Assembly: GCA_963169055.1 (NCBI GenBank)
Contig: CAUJFU010000228.1
Coordinates: 1-9,790, forward strand
Direction of reading: 5' to 3'
Length of the DNA stretch: 9,790 bases
Origin: Myxococcota bacterium
GTDB lineage: Bacteria; Myxococcota_C; UBA6777
The notes under the pieces were generated by a model. It worked only from the letters and a program-made list of their open reading frames with translations. It was not told the origin of the DNA and did not search any database. A program made the translations under genes and the position numbers. This document shows positions 1 to 6,321 of this stretch, piece by piece. The first letter of the stretch is position 1, and each line of letters starts with the position of its first letter.

Positions 1-26
1 TGAAAGACAAAGTTGTTGGCAAACGC

Positions 27-34
27 AAAGAAGG
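27..34 (+). promoter_or_regulatory. Possible ribosome binding site for the receptor TTG start
   Basis: AAAGAAGG lies 7 nt before TTG at 42 and is the only support for that start. If translation begins just before base 1, this run is simply coding sequence (Lys-Glu-Gly). Confidence 0.35.
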
Positions 35-41
35 CACACTC

Positions 42-2537
42 TTGATCCAGCGTTGGTTTTTCGGCTTGTTTTTGGGAATATGCTTGGGGATATTTGGGAG
101 AATCGGAGAGAGTCTTCTGGGGGCTGAAACGCCCAAAGGACGGACCCTTCCATCCCGCCCACCTGCACACAAACACCCCTCCCGCTTGGTTGCACAAGAG
201 CTTCCCTCCGTCGAAGAGATCAAAGAACCCAAACAGAAGTCACCTCCCACAACACGCCCGACACCTGTCTCCCGCCAAACACCGACACCACTCCAGCCCT
301 CTACGTCACAAACACCGACACCTGCGCAGCCCATTGCACCCAAAACATCGACACCTGCGCAGCCCGCTGTACCCAAAACGAAGGAACATCCGAAACCCGT
401 GACGTCCCAAACGCCGCCACGTCCGAAACCACCTCAACGCGATGTGACGTTGGACGATGCGACCGTGTTGGGCAAGCGCCAACAACGCAGCGATGCGGCC
501 TCACGTTTTCAGATCGAACTGGGGGCGTTGCAGATCATCCCGCGAAAAGATGTCACCGAGCAGTTGATGTTGGCTCCGGGGGTTTTGACCATCAACCACG
601 GCGGAGAAGGGCACGCACAAGAGACCTATATGCGGGGATTTGCGGCAGGAGAGGGACAGGATATCGAGTTTTTGGTGGATGGCGTTCCGCTTAACGAAGT
701 CAGCAACCCGCACGGTCACGGTTATACGGATCTGTATTTCATTCCACCCGAATTCGTGCGCTCGCTCGATATCACAGAAGGCGTCTTTGATGCGAGCCAA
801 GGGGACTTCGCTTTTGCAGGGACAGCGCATTATCGGCTCGGTGTAGAAGAACGCGGAGCGCGGCTTTCGTATCGCGGCGGGATGTGGAACACTCATCGCT
901 TGGTGCTGATGTACGCGCCACCCTCCGAACCTGCGGAGACCTTCGCAGGTTTTGAGTTGTATCGTACAGACGGCTACGGTCAGAATCGCTCGGCGCAACG
1001 GGCTTTGGGGTTGGGGCGTTATCTCTTGCGCGACACGGGAACTTTTCGGATGGCCTTTTCTGTCTATGCCTATGCAGCGCGTTTTGATCAGGCAGGTGTA
1101 ATCCGCCAAGATGATTTTTTGGCCGGACGGATCGGCTTCTTTGAGACCTACGATCCCAACCAAGGCGGAGAAAGCAACCGTTTGTTGTTGTCGGTAGATA
1201 CAGCCTTTGGCCCGCGTGAGCAGCGCTTTCAGATGGTGGTCTTTGCGGGGTATCGGACAATGCGCATCCGAAACAACTTTACGGGGTGGCTGAATGACCT
1301 CAAGATCGACCCCGACGGGACACCTGTCACCAAACAGCGCGGCGATGGAAACGAGATGCGTTATGGTGTGTTAACGGCGGGTTCACGGGGCGATTACACG
1401 CTCACGCTCAACATCGCAAAGCAGCAACAGATCGTCTCGATGGGTTATGCGCTGCGCGTCGATCACGGTGATTCCTCGATCTCGCGTTTACGCTCTGTGA
1501 CGGCGATCCCGTACCGACGGATCTTTGATTTTGGTTTCACCACCCTAAATATCGCAGGTTGGCTACAAGGGCAGCTTCGATTTACCCCGTGGTTCGGTCT
1601 GCGTGCAGGGGTGCGGATCGATACGTTTGGTTTTGGTGTCTTGGATCGCAACCAACTCACCGCTGATCGTGAGGGCCGTCGGCTCTCCGATCAAAGCAGC
1701 CAAGCCTTTGGCTTTGCAGTCAATCCTCGCGCAACGTTGGACTTTCGCTTGTGGCCTGCCTTGCATCTGTTGATCAGCTACGGCCAAGGAACCCGATCCA
1801 CCGAAGCAGCCGCCCTCTCCGACAACGAGACAGCTCCTTTTGCTCGCGCCCAAGTCGCCGATATCGGCCTTTCGTACACCTATGGCCGCCAAGGCGCGGG
1901 GATCTTTCTCAAATCTCAACTCAGCTATGTTTTTTCTTACGTCGACAAAGACTTGATCTTTGACGAAGAAGTCGGACGCAACGTCCTCACCAGCGCTTCG
2001 ATGCGGCACGCCGTCTTGTTGGGCATACGAATGAACTACAACCGCTGGCTTGATGCCTTGGTCAACGTGGGATGGGCGCACGCAACGCGCCTTGATACGG
2101 GCGAGCTGTTCCCTTATATCCCGCAATGGGTGGTGCGTGCGGATATCGCCGTCAATGGGCCGCTGTTTGGTTGGCAAGTCGGTGGGCGCCCTGTCTGGGG
2201 CCGTGTCGGTCTTGGATTCACCTTCGTCCCGGGGCGACCCCTGCCCTACCAAGAATGGGGCGATCCATTTTATTTGTTGAGCCTTGGGGGGTCGATGCGC
2301 TTTTGGCATATCGAAGTGGGCGTCGAAGCCCGCAATCTACTCGGATTCCAGTACCGACAAGCCGAATTTTCTTACACAAGCAATTTCGCGGGTCCAACGG
2401 CCATCCCGCCCCGCTTGCCCGAACGGCACTTTGCCGCAGGCGAACCGCTTACAGTCATGGCGAACTTGACGCTGCATCTCGAAGAAATGTTGATGCAGCT
2501 TCAAACAGCCACAAAAGAAAAAAAGAGCAAAGAATGA
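42..2537 (+). CDS. TonB-dependent outer-membrane receptor with proline-rich N-terminal extension
   Basis: This protein (831 residues) is an outer-membrane transporter that imports a ligand using energy from TonB. Residues about 5-19 are a hydrophobic signal-peptide core. Residues 34-134 are a Pro/Thr/Lys/Gln-rich linker with 11-residue periodicity. A TonB-box-like segment follows (DDATVLGKR, 138-146), then a plug domain (about 147-268) with the typical ETYMRGF, IEFLVDGVPLNE and LDITEG motifs, then a beta-barrel of alternating strands to about residue 815. The plug is rich in His and Gly (NHGGEGHA, NPHGHG). The protein ends in a charged Lys/Glu tail rather than the usual terminal aromatic residue. 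The TTG start at 42 has a purine-rich AAAGAAGG at 27-34. The frame is open to the window edge, however, and bases 1-2 are TG followed by AAA, so an ATG beginning one base before the window is equally possible and would add 14 residues. The family is clear; the substrate is unknown. Confidence 0.93.
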   Translation: MIQRWFFGLFLGICLGIFGRIGESLLGAETPKGRTLPSRPPAHKHPSRLVAQELPSVEEIKEPKQKSPPTTRPTPVSRQTPTPLQPSTSQTPTPAQPIAPKTSTPAQPAVPKTKEHPKPVTSQTPPRPKPPQRDVTLDDATVLGKRQQRSDAASRFQIELGALQIIPRKDVTEQLMLAPGVLTINHGGEGHAQETYMRGFAAGEGQDIEFLVDGVPLNEVSNPHGHGYTDLYFIPPEFVRSLDITEGVFDASQGDFAFAGTAHYRLGVEERGARLSYRGGMWNTHRLVLMYAPPSEPAETFAGFELYRTDGYGQNRSAQRALGLGRYLLRDTGTFRMAFSVYAYAARFDQAGVIRQDDFLAGRIGFFETYDPNQGGESNRLLLSVDTAFGPREQRFQMVVFAGYRTMRIRNNFTGWLNDLKIDPDGTPVTKQRGDGNEMRYGVLTAGSRGDYTLTLNIAKQQQIVSMGYALRVDHGDSSISRLRSVTAIPYRRIFDFGFTTLNIAGWLQGQLRFTPWFGLRAGVRIDTFGFGVLDRNQLTADREGRRLSDQSSQAFGFAVNPRATLDFRLWPALHLLISYGQGTRSTEAAALSDNETAPFARAQVADIGLSYTYGRQGAGIFLKSQLSYVFSYVDKDLIFDEEVGRNVLTSASMRHAVLLGIRMNYNRWLDALVNVGWAHATRLDTGELFPYIPQWVVRADIAVNGPLFGWQVGGRPVWGRVGLGFTFVPGRPLPYQEWGDPFYLLSLGGSMRFWHIEVGVEARNLLGFQYRQAEFSYTSNFAGPTAIPPRLPERHFAAGEPLTVMANLTLHLEEMLMQLQTATKEKKSKE
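279..377 (+). repeat. Three in-frame 33-nt tandem units in the receptor linker
   Basis: Three consecutive 33-nt units (279-311, 312-344, 345-377) encode TPTPLQPSTSQ, TPTPAQPIAPK and TSTPAQPAVPK. The second and third are the most alike at the DNA level. The next two 11-residue blocks (TKEHPKPVTSQ, TPPRPKPPQRD) keep the period but have diverged. The result is an extended Pro-rich spacer between signal peptide and TonB box. Confidence 0.85.
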
Positions 2538-3277
2538 AGAAAGAATTCATACGACTTTTTGTTAATGGTGGGGTTTCACCCCACACCCCACAAGGGAGCT
2601 TTGCCCCCTTGACCCCATGTCGGCGAAGAGAGCGCCGTTTTTCACTCTCACCACTCTGTCGCTTGAAAGGGCGCGAACATGGGGTTTTTTTTGGAAACTG
2701 CGCCACTCCTACCCACAACAGCCTGCATCCGAGAAGAACGCGAACACAAGGCAGAGGGATTGGAAACTGCGCAGCGACGGTCAAAAGAGGGATTGCGCTT
2801 TTGGGTCTCGCTGTTTTGGTCGTCGCTACCCTCCGATGCGACGGGCAAAACAGCGAGTTTCCGTGCAACCTAAACCACAACGGATGGCAGCGCTGCGTAG
2901 ACAACAAGATCCGCTATTGTCACGCAACCACCGAGGACGACGGCCATTTTCACTGGGGACAAAAGTGCGTCGATCAAGGCTTGCTCTGTGAGATCGTCGG
3001 CGAACGCAAAGCCGCCTGCATCGACAAAACCAAAGCCTGTCAAGCCAACGAAGCCAAGTGCGAAAACAACACCGTTTACACCTGCATCAACGGCTTTTTT
3101 TCGGTGACGCCGTGTGGTACGGCCAAAACCTGCACCGTCGAAGGCGGAGTCGCCCAATGCAAGAGCAATAGCGGCCCTGAATGCAACGACCACGGCAAGC
3201 TCTACGATGGAAAGTGCGAATGCGACAAAGGCTACAAAGCCGATCCATCCGATGCGACGAAGTGTATCGTAGAATAA
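2534..3277 (+). CDS. Cys-rich, EGF-like secreted protein or putative lipoprotein with repeat-derived leader
   Basis: This is a 247-residue protein of unknown function. The ATG overlaps the receptor stop (ATGA), so translation is probably coupled; no good Shine-Dalgarno is visible. Residues 12-51 are encoded by a copy of the 118-bp dispersed repeat. The export signal is therefore internal: VKRGIALLGLAVLVVATLRC (83-102), with a possible but atypical lipobox (Arg just before Cys102). The mature part has 17 cysteines including Cys102: two related Cys-rich modules (about 111-162 and 169-209), then an EGF-like end (CNDHG, CECDKGY, final Cys244). A His-containing stretch, CHATTEDDGHFHWG (129-142), could bind metal. 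Between residue 1 and the signal there is no other ATG or GTG in frame, so a shorter form would need a TTG start (for example 2663). Position next to the receptor suggests a surface or periplasmic partner. The identity of the mature domain is fairly sure; the start is not. Confidence 0.75.
   Translation: MKKEFIRLFVNGGVSPHTPQGSFAPLTPCRRRERRFSLSPLCRLKGREHGVFFGNCATPTHNSLHPRRTRTQGRGIGNCAATVKRGIALLGLAVLVVATLRCDGQNSEFPCNLNHNGWQRCVDNKIRYCHATTEDDGHFHWGQKCVDQGLLCEIVGERKAACIDKTKACQANEAKCENNTVYTCINGFFSVTPCGTAKTCTVEGGVAQCKSNSGPECNDHGKLYDGKCECDKGYKADPSDATKCIVE
2568..2684 (+). repeat. 118-bp structured dispersed repeat, copy A
   Basis: This copy is 117 bp and aligns with copies at 3328-3445 (minus) and 6346-6463 (plus). 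It has three palindromic modules: GTGGGGT/ACCCCAC (2568-2574 with 2578-2584, perfect, 3-nt loop), CAAGGG/CCCTTG (2591-2596 with 2606-2611), and outer arms CCCCATGT/ACATGGGG (2613-2620 with 2677-2684, perfect). Shared blocks with the other copies are CCCCACnCCCC, TGACCCC, GTTTTTCA, CTTGAAA and GCGCGAACA. It is 1 nt shorter than the others in its first half. It lies inside the coding leader of the Cys-rich protein. Confidence 0.85.
2673..2772 (+). repeat. Partial direct duplication of the right end of copy A
   Basis: GCGAACA followed 11-13 nt later by TTGGAAACTGCGC occurs twice: at 2673-2703, spanning the right end of copy A, and at 2740-2772. The 13-mer is identical in both. Both are read in the leader of the Cys-rich protein, giving two Gly-Asn-Cys-Ala tetrapeptides (residues 54-57 and 77-80). 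Confidence 0.65.
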
Positions 3278-3279
3278 GT

Positions 3280-3459
3280 ATGAAAAGATCGCCCGACAAA
3301 AGCGAAGCATCGCAAACGGCCCCAAACCCCCGTGTTCGCGCTATTTCAAGCGGCATCGCAGTTGGTTTGAAAAACACCTGTACGCTCCGCCAAGTCGGGG
3401 TCAAGGGGGCTGAGACCCCTTGCGGGGCGTGGGGCAGCGCCCCACAAAACCAGTCATAG
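3280..3459 (+). CDS. Small hypothetical ORF formed mostly by repeat copy B
   Basis: This is a 59-codon ORF beginning 2 nt after the stop of the Cys-rich protein and ending at TAG 3459. It starts MKRSPDKSEASQ; from 3328 to 3445 it reads through copy B in inverse orientation (for example ISSGIAVGLKN and CGAWGSAPQ). It has no signal peptide, hydrophobic segment or recognisable domain and no convincing Shine-Dalgarno. It could be a coupling leader, a decayed gene start interrupted by the repeat, or simply non-coding. It is listed because its start position mirrors the starts that precede copies A and C. Function unknown and expression doubtful. Confidence 0.25.
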   Translation: MKRSPDKSEASQTAPNPRVRAISSGIAVGLKNTCTLRQVGVKGAETPCGAWGSAPQNQS

Positions 3460-3510
3460 GCTTAATTCCACAAAAAGTCGGAAAAGACATCCGACAAAAA
3501 GAAGGAATCG
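3282..3510 (+). repeat. Imperfect 30-bp direct repeats flanking copy B
   Basis: Sequences at 3282-3312 and 3481-3510 share GAAAAGA, then CCGACAAAA, then GAAG and ATCG in the same order with two small gaps. They bracket copy B, with 15 nt on the left and 35 nt on the right. The right-hand one runs directly into the ribosome binding site of the 3525 gene. Confidence 0.6.
3328..3445 (-). repeat. 118-bp structured dispersed repeat, copy B (inverted)
   Basis: This copy is 118 bp and lies on the minus strand relative to copies A and C. On the plus strand its hairpins are GTGGGGC/GCCCCAC (3429-3435 with 3439-3445), CAAGGGG/CCCCTTG (3402-3408 with 3416-3422), and imperfect outer arms CCCCGTGT (3328-3335) with AGTCGGGG (3393-3400). 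It occupies much of the 247-nt gap between the Cys-rich gene and the next lipoprotein gene. The rest of that gap holds a flanking direct repeat and the ribosome binding site; no promoter was recognised. Confidence 0.85.
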
Positions 3511-3515
3511 AGGAG
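3511..3515 (+). promoter_or_regulatory. Ribosome binding site fixing the 3525 start
   Basis: AGGAG lies 9 nt before ATG 3525. It makes 3525 much more likely than further-upstream starts in the same open frame, and the signal peptide begins immediately at this ATG. Confidence 0.7.
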
Positions 3516-3524
3516 AAGAAGAAG

Positions 3525-4292
3525 ATGCGTTGGTATGGATGGCTGTGTTTGGTTGTAGGATTGTGGGGTTGTGAGGCCAAGACAAGCGGCGTCAAGATCC
3601 AGTTTCAGGCGTCGGCAGTGGGGGCGATGTCCGACGGAAAGCCTGTGGGGGCCTTTGAAAATCGGCAGGGCTGGAAAGTGACGTTGGAGAAGGCACACTT
3701 TCTCTTCGGTCCTGTAGTCTTTTACGAAGGCAAGCCGCGTGTTGCGTGGTGGCGCGGCTTGCCGAGGTGGGGGGTGGCGTATGCCGATCCCGGCCATGTG
3801 ACGGTCGATAACCGCAAGGTGCTTGCGGAGGTGCGCGAGCAGTATGTCTTGGATCTGTTGAAGGGTGAGGCGCTGGATCTTGGGAAAAGGAGCGGGATCG
3901 AAGGGACGTTGGAGTCCGTCGAGTTGCAGTTGTTGCCGCCCGCAGGTGGGGTGATCGGAGCGTTGGCTGAGATGGAAGGGGTGACGTTTTCGGCGATCGG
4001 TCAAGCAGAAAAGGCCGGGGAGATCAGAAAATTTCACGCGAAGCTGACCATCCCCGAGGGCGGAACGCAACGATCGGTACAAGGAATCGAAGCGGAAGTT
4101 CCTTTATCGGCGGCGAAGGTGACGACAGGTCGGCTGGAAGTGCGGATCTTTGTGGATCGGTTGTTGGGGAGCGTCGACTTTGGGGAGTTGAGCGAAAAGG
4201 GCGAGGGAGAGCGCTATGCGCTGAATGAAAAAGACGGTGGGATCGTGCAAGGGATACGGTCGCGTTATTCGTACGGTGTGGTTTGGAGGTAA
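3525..4292 (+). CDS. Putative lipoprotein, partner of the TonB-dependent receptor
   Basis: This is a 255-residue exported protein of unknown function. The ATG is supported by AGGAG and by an immediate signal peptide, MRWYGWLCLVVGLWGC, whose LWGC is an acceptable lipobox with Cys16 as the lipidated residue. The mature part starts with beta-like segments (VKIQFQASAVGA), then GWKVTLEKAHFLFGPVVFYE (49-68), a His-containing ADPGHVTVDN (87-96) and LDLLKGEALDLG (109-120). No cysteine remains after the lipid anchor. The block order GW-hydrophobic-FxxG followed by a leucine/aspartate motif and a GTLExxE segment recurs in the next gene, so the two look paralogous. From memory this resembles uncharacterised lipoproteins encoded beside TonB receptors in Myxococcota; I could not verify it. 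The protein is likely a periplasmic or surface-tethered ligand-handling partner (inference). Confidence 0.85.
   Translation: MRWYGWLCLVVGLWGCEAKTSGVKIQFQASAVGAMSDGKPVGAFENRQGWKVTLEKAHFLFGPVVFYEGKPRVAWWRGLPRWGVAYADPGHVTVDNRKVLAEVREQYVLDLLKGEALDLGKRSGIEGTLESVELQLLPPAGGVIGALAEMEGVTFSAIGQAEKAGEIRKFHAKLTIPEGGTQRSVQGIEAEVPLSAAKVTTGRLEVRIFVDRLLGSVDFGELSEKGEGERYALNEKDGGIVQGIRSRYSYGVVWR
4285..4289 (+). promoter_or_regulatory. Ribosome binding site fixing the 4295 start
   Basis: GGAGG lies 5 nt before ATG 4295, inside the last codons of the preceding gene. It favours ATG 4295 over the in-frame TTG at 4283, which sits upstream of this site. Confidence 0.8.
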
Positions 4293-4294
4293 GG

Positions 4295-5239
4295 ATGCGG
4301 GATCTGCGTAGGTTTGTGTGGTTTGTGTGTGGGGTGTGTTTTGTTTGGGGCGCGTCGGCTTGTACAGGCGAAGACTTCGCTGGCAAGGGAACGGTGGCCT
4401 TGTCGCTGAGCGGTGGAGAAGCATTACGCGAAGGATTCCCACACAGTGAGAGCGGCACGATGAGGTCATTTGTAGATGGATGGAAGCTCAAGTTCACAAA
4501 ACTGCTGATCGTGGTGGGCGATGTTGCGTTGGTGCGACCCGAAAAGAAGGATGTGGCGGCCTCTTGGAAAGGCCCGCTTTTGGTGGATATGATGGCCGAA
4601 GCCGTCCAAGGAGGCGGAACACAGGGGACGTTGGAGTTTGCAGAGATCAAGGATGTTCCGGCCTTACGCTTGAATGTGGGATTTTCGGTGCTTCCTGCAA
4701 CCGCAGGAATCGAAAAGAAATACGCCACAGAAGCCGACGCGAGCGAGATGATCGCAAAGGGTTGGTCTTTTTTGTTTGAAGGGACCGCAAACAAAGAAGG
4801 CGCGGGAGAGCTCAAGTTCCGTTTGGGCCTGCCGCTGCATCTGCGCTATTCGGAGTGCAGCAACGGCAAGGACTCGACCTTGGGCTTGGCCGTGGAGAGC
4901 AACAAAAAAACAGGTGCGTTGATCTACGTGCATCCGATTCATCTGTTTTGGGACTCCTTGGGGGAAGGCAAGAGCAAGCTGCGTTTTGATGCGTTTGCAG
5001 CGGTGGCAGGCGACGATAAGCTCGTTGTATCCGATGAATTGGCAACACAAGATCTAACAAAGCTCAAAGGACTCAATGGAGAACGACTGAAAGAAACAGA
5101 CGGTGCGTTGGTGTACTACGATGACAACGGACTTTTGCCACCTGATCAGTTGAATCTACTGGCGTTTTTCCAATTTGCGGTGCGAGACAGCATCCATTTT
5201 AACGGGTTGGGGCTTTGCAAGTCTGAGCGGATTCGATGA
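4295..5239 (+). CDS. Putative lipoprotein, paralogue-like partner of the preceding gene
   Basis: This is a 314-residue exported protein of unknown function. The signal peptide is MRDLRRFVWFVCGVCFVWGASAC with lipid Cys23 (ASAC lipobox). GTVALSLSGGEAL (32-44) is followed by DGWKLKFTKLLIVVGDVALV (61-80), LLVDMM (95-100) and a GTLEFAEIKD segment, parallel to the preceding lipoprotein. The second half carries WSFLFEGTA, a long beta-like region with Cys188, YVHPIHLFWDSL (211-222), LRFDAFAAVAGDDKLVVSDELA (229-250, reminiscent of a degenerate calcium loop) and a C-terminal FNGLGLC (302-308). The HxxH with the downstream acidic loop could bind metal (inference). From memory this ending and the HxxHLFxD motif occur in lipoproteins next to TonB systems in Myxococcota; unverified. 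The gene begins 2 nt after its neighbour's stop and overlaps the next gene by ATGA. Confidence 0.87.
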   Translation: MRDLRRFVWFVCGVCFVWGASACTGEDFAGKGTVALSLSGGEALREGFPHSESGTMRSFVDGWKLKFTKLLIVVGDVALVRPEKKDVAASWKGPLLVDMMAEAVQGGGTQGTLEFAEIKDVPALRLNVGFSVLPATAGIEKKYATEADASEMIAKGWSFLFEGTANKEGAGELKFRLGLPLHLRYSECSNGKDSTLGLAVESNKKTGALIYVHPIHLFWDSLGEGKSKLRFDAFAAVAGDDKLVVSDELATQDLTKLKGLNGERLKETDGALVYYDDNGLLPPDQLNLLAFFQFAVRDSIHFNGLGLCKSERIR

Positions 5240-6321
5240 GGTGGTGTATGTGGAAAACTCTTTATCGTAGATGGATGCAAAGCACAAAGTCGTACAAAGC
5301 AGCAGCGTTCGGCTGTCGATGGCTGCTTGCTCGTGGATGGGCGATGGGCGCTTCGTTGCGGCGGGCTTTTTATGCCTTGGCTATCGGGGCCTCGTTGTGG
5401 CGGGCTTCTTATGCCTTGGCTGGGGGGGCTTGGTTGGTGGGCTGCTTTGCCTTGGCTATCGGGGCTTCACCGCTGGTGGTTTGCGATGCCTCGACGGCGT
5501 GGGCGGAGCCACCTTTGCCGCGTGAAAACCGCTCGCAGCGATGGGCCGATCGGCCCGCATTGGTTCGAGAAAAAGGAACACGAAAGCTGCGTTCCAAAGC
5601 CCCGTCATCACGACAGTTGCAGCGTTGGTCTGCGGAGCTTGTGCGCCTGCGTGCAGAAGTCGATCGCGTCTCTTCGCAGATCCGCATCGAACGGGAACAA
5701 TCGCTGTTGGCCTTGCGTGGATTGGAAAGTCGCCGAGCGCAGTTGCAGAGGATGGTGGATCAAGAGCGCTTGCGATTACAGCGGTGGATGGCGCAGGTTG
5801 GGCGTTTGCAACAACAGCTACGAACCCGCAGCATGGCGCAATCGGCGATCCACGATGCTTTGTTAGACGCCTTAAAAAGTGTCGAGCAAGCGATCGAAGG
5901 CAGTCTTCCCTACCGTCGCAAAGAGCGATGGGAACAAGTGCAAAAGATCCGTGTGCGGATGAAAGCGGGTCGGATCGACGCAGAACAAGGCGTTGCAGCG
6001 CTCTGGCGGATCTTGGAAGATGAGTTGCGTTTAACAGCGTTGGTGGAACGTGCGGAGCTTCCGCTCGAACTGCACAAAGGAAAGCCGCCGCGCCTTGTAA
6101 AAGTCGTTCGAGTCGGAATGATCGCGATGTTTGTGTTAGAAGGAAAAGGACGGTACGGTCGGATGGTTCGAGATGCAAAGGGTGGATGGGTGTATCTATT
6201 GGCCCGCTCGCTCGAAGACAGGGTGCAGATCGCGTTGCTGTTTGAAAACCTTGAACGGCAGATCCGCGAAGGCTTGTATCGTTTGCCGCTGTTGGCTCCG
6301 AAAGGAGGGCAGCGATGGTAA
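5236..6321 (+). CDS. DUF3450-like periplasmic coiled-coil protein of a TonB2-type system
   Basis: This 361-residue protein is a DUF3450-type accessory of TonB energising complexes. The start overlaps the preceding stop (ATGA). The N-terminus contains an unusual 13-residue tandem repeat (38-75) that forms the hydrophobic part of the export signal, with a likely signal peptidase site AWA|EPP after residue 90. Residues 125-200 form a long Arg/Gln/Leu coiled coil. The C-terminal half has DUF3450 landmarks: SLPYRRKERWEQVQKI (223-238), ALWRILEDELRL (255-266), VVRVGMIAMFVLEGKGRYG (290-308), GGWVYL (316-321) and the YRLPL ending (348-352). The family's role is poorly known; it is genetically linked to TtpC/ExbB/ExbD/TonB operons in Vibrio and Shewanella relatives, as here. 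In-frame ATG 5344 is an alternative start giving a shorter leader. Recognition rests on motif pattern, not a search. Confidence 0.8.
   Translation: MRWCMWKTLYRRWMQSTKSYKAAAFGCRWLLARGWAMGASLRRAFYALAIGASLWRASYALAGGAWLVGCFALAIGASPLVVCDASTAWAEPPLPRENRSQRWADRPALVREKGTRKLRSKAPSSRQLQRWSAELVRLRAEVDRVSSQIRIEREQSLLALRGLESRRAQLQRMVDQERLRLQRWMAQVGRLQQQLRTRSMAQSAIHDALLDALKSVEQAIEGSLPYRRKERWEQVQKIRVRMKAGRIDAEQGVAALWRILEDELRLTALVERAELPLELHKGKPPRLVKVVRVGMIAMFVLEGKGRYGRMVRDAKGGWVYLLARSLEDRVQIALLFENLERQIREGLYRLPLLAPKGGQRW
5347..5499 (+). repeat. 39-nt tandem repeat encoding the signal-peptide core
   Basis: Units at 5347-5385, 5386-5424 and 5425-5460 (the third 3 nt shorter), plus a degenerate fourth from 5461, encode GASLRRAFYALAI, GASLWRASYALAG, GAWLVGCFALAI and GASPLVVCDASTA. 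The shared DNA core is ATGCCTTGGCT, with GCGGGCTT in the first two units. All units are multiples of three, so copy number changes keep the frame. Confidence 0.9.
6304..6308 (+). promoter_or_regulatory. Ribosome binding site for the 6315 start
   Basis: GGAGG lies 6 nt before ATG 6315, inside the last codons of the DUF3450-like gene. It lies upstream of repeat copy C, which argues that ribosomes initiate before the repeat and translate through it. Confidence 0.8.

Noticed and set aside
1563-2309. Minus-strand open frame of 248 codons inside the receptor
   Set aside because: The plus strand encodes an evident beta-barrel here; the antisense product shows no recognisable features.
2126-2533. 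Upstream extension of the Cys-rich gene frame into the receptor gene
   Set aside because: This part is out-of-frame receptor coding sequence; ATG 2534 at the ATGA overlap is the sensible start.
2617-2991. Alternative plus-strand frame with FFTLTTLSLERARTWG-like peptide
   Set aside because: It resembles the peptide read from copies B and C only because copy A has a 1-nt deletion; it breaks the Cys-rich domain frame and has no signal peptide.
3429-3445. GTGGGGC/GCCCCAC hairpin as an intrinsic terminator after the Cys-rich gene
   Set aside because: It is followed by AAAACCAG rather than a T tract, and the same hairpin belongs to the dispersed repeat.
4283-4294. TTG start at 4283 for the second lipoprotein
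   Set aside because: The GGAGG site at 4285-4289 lies downstream of it and is correctly spaced for ATG 4295, which begins a normal lipoprotein signal peptide.
4024-4815. Minus-strand open frame of 263 codons across the two lipoprotein genes
   Set aside because: Ser/Pro/Thr-rich antisense translation with no motif; the opposite strand has signal peptides, ribosome binding sites and tight spacing.
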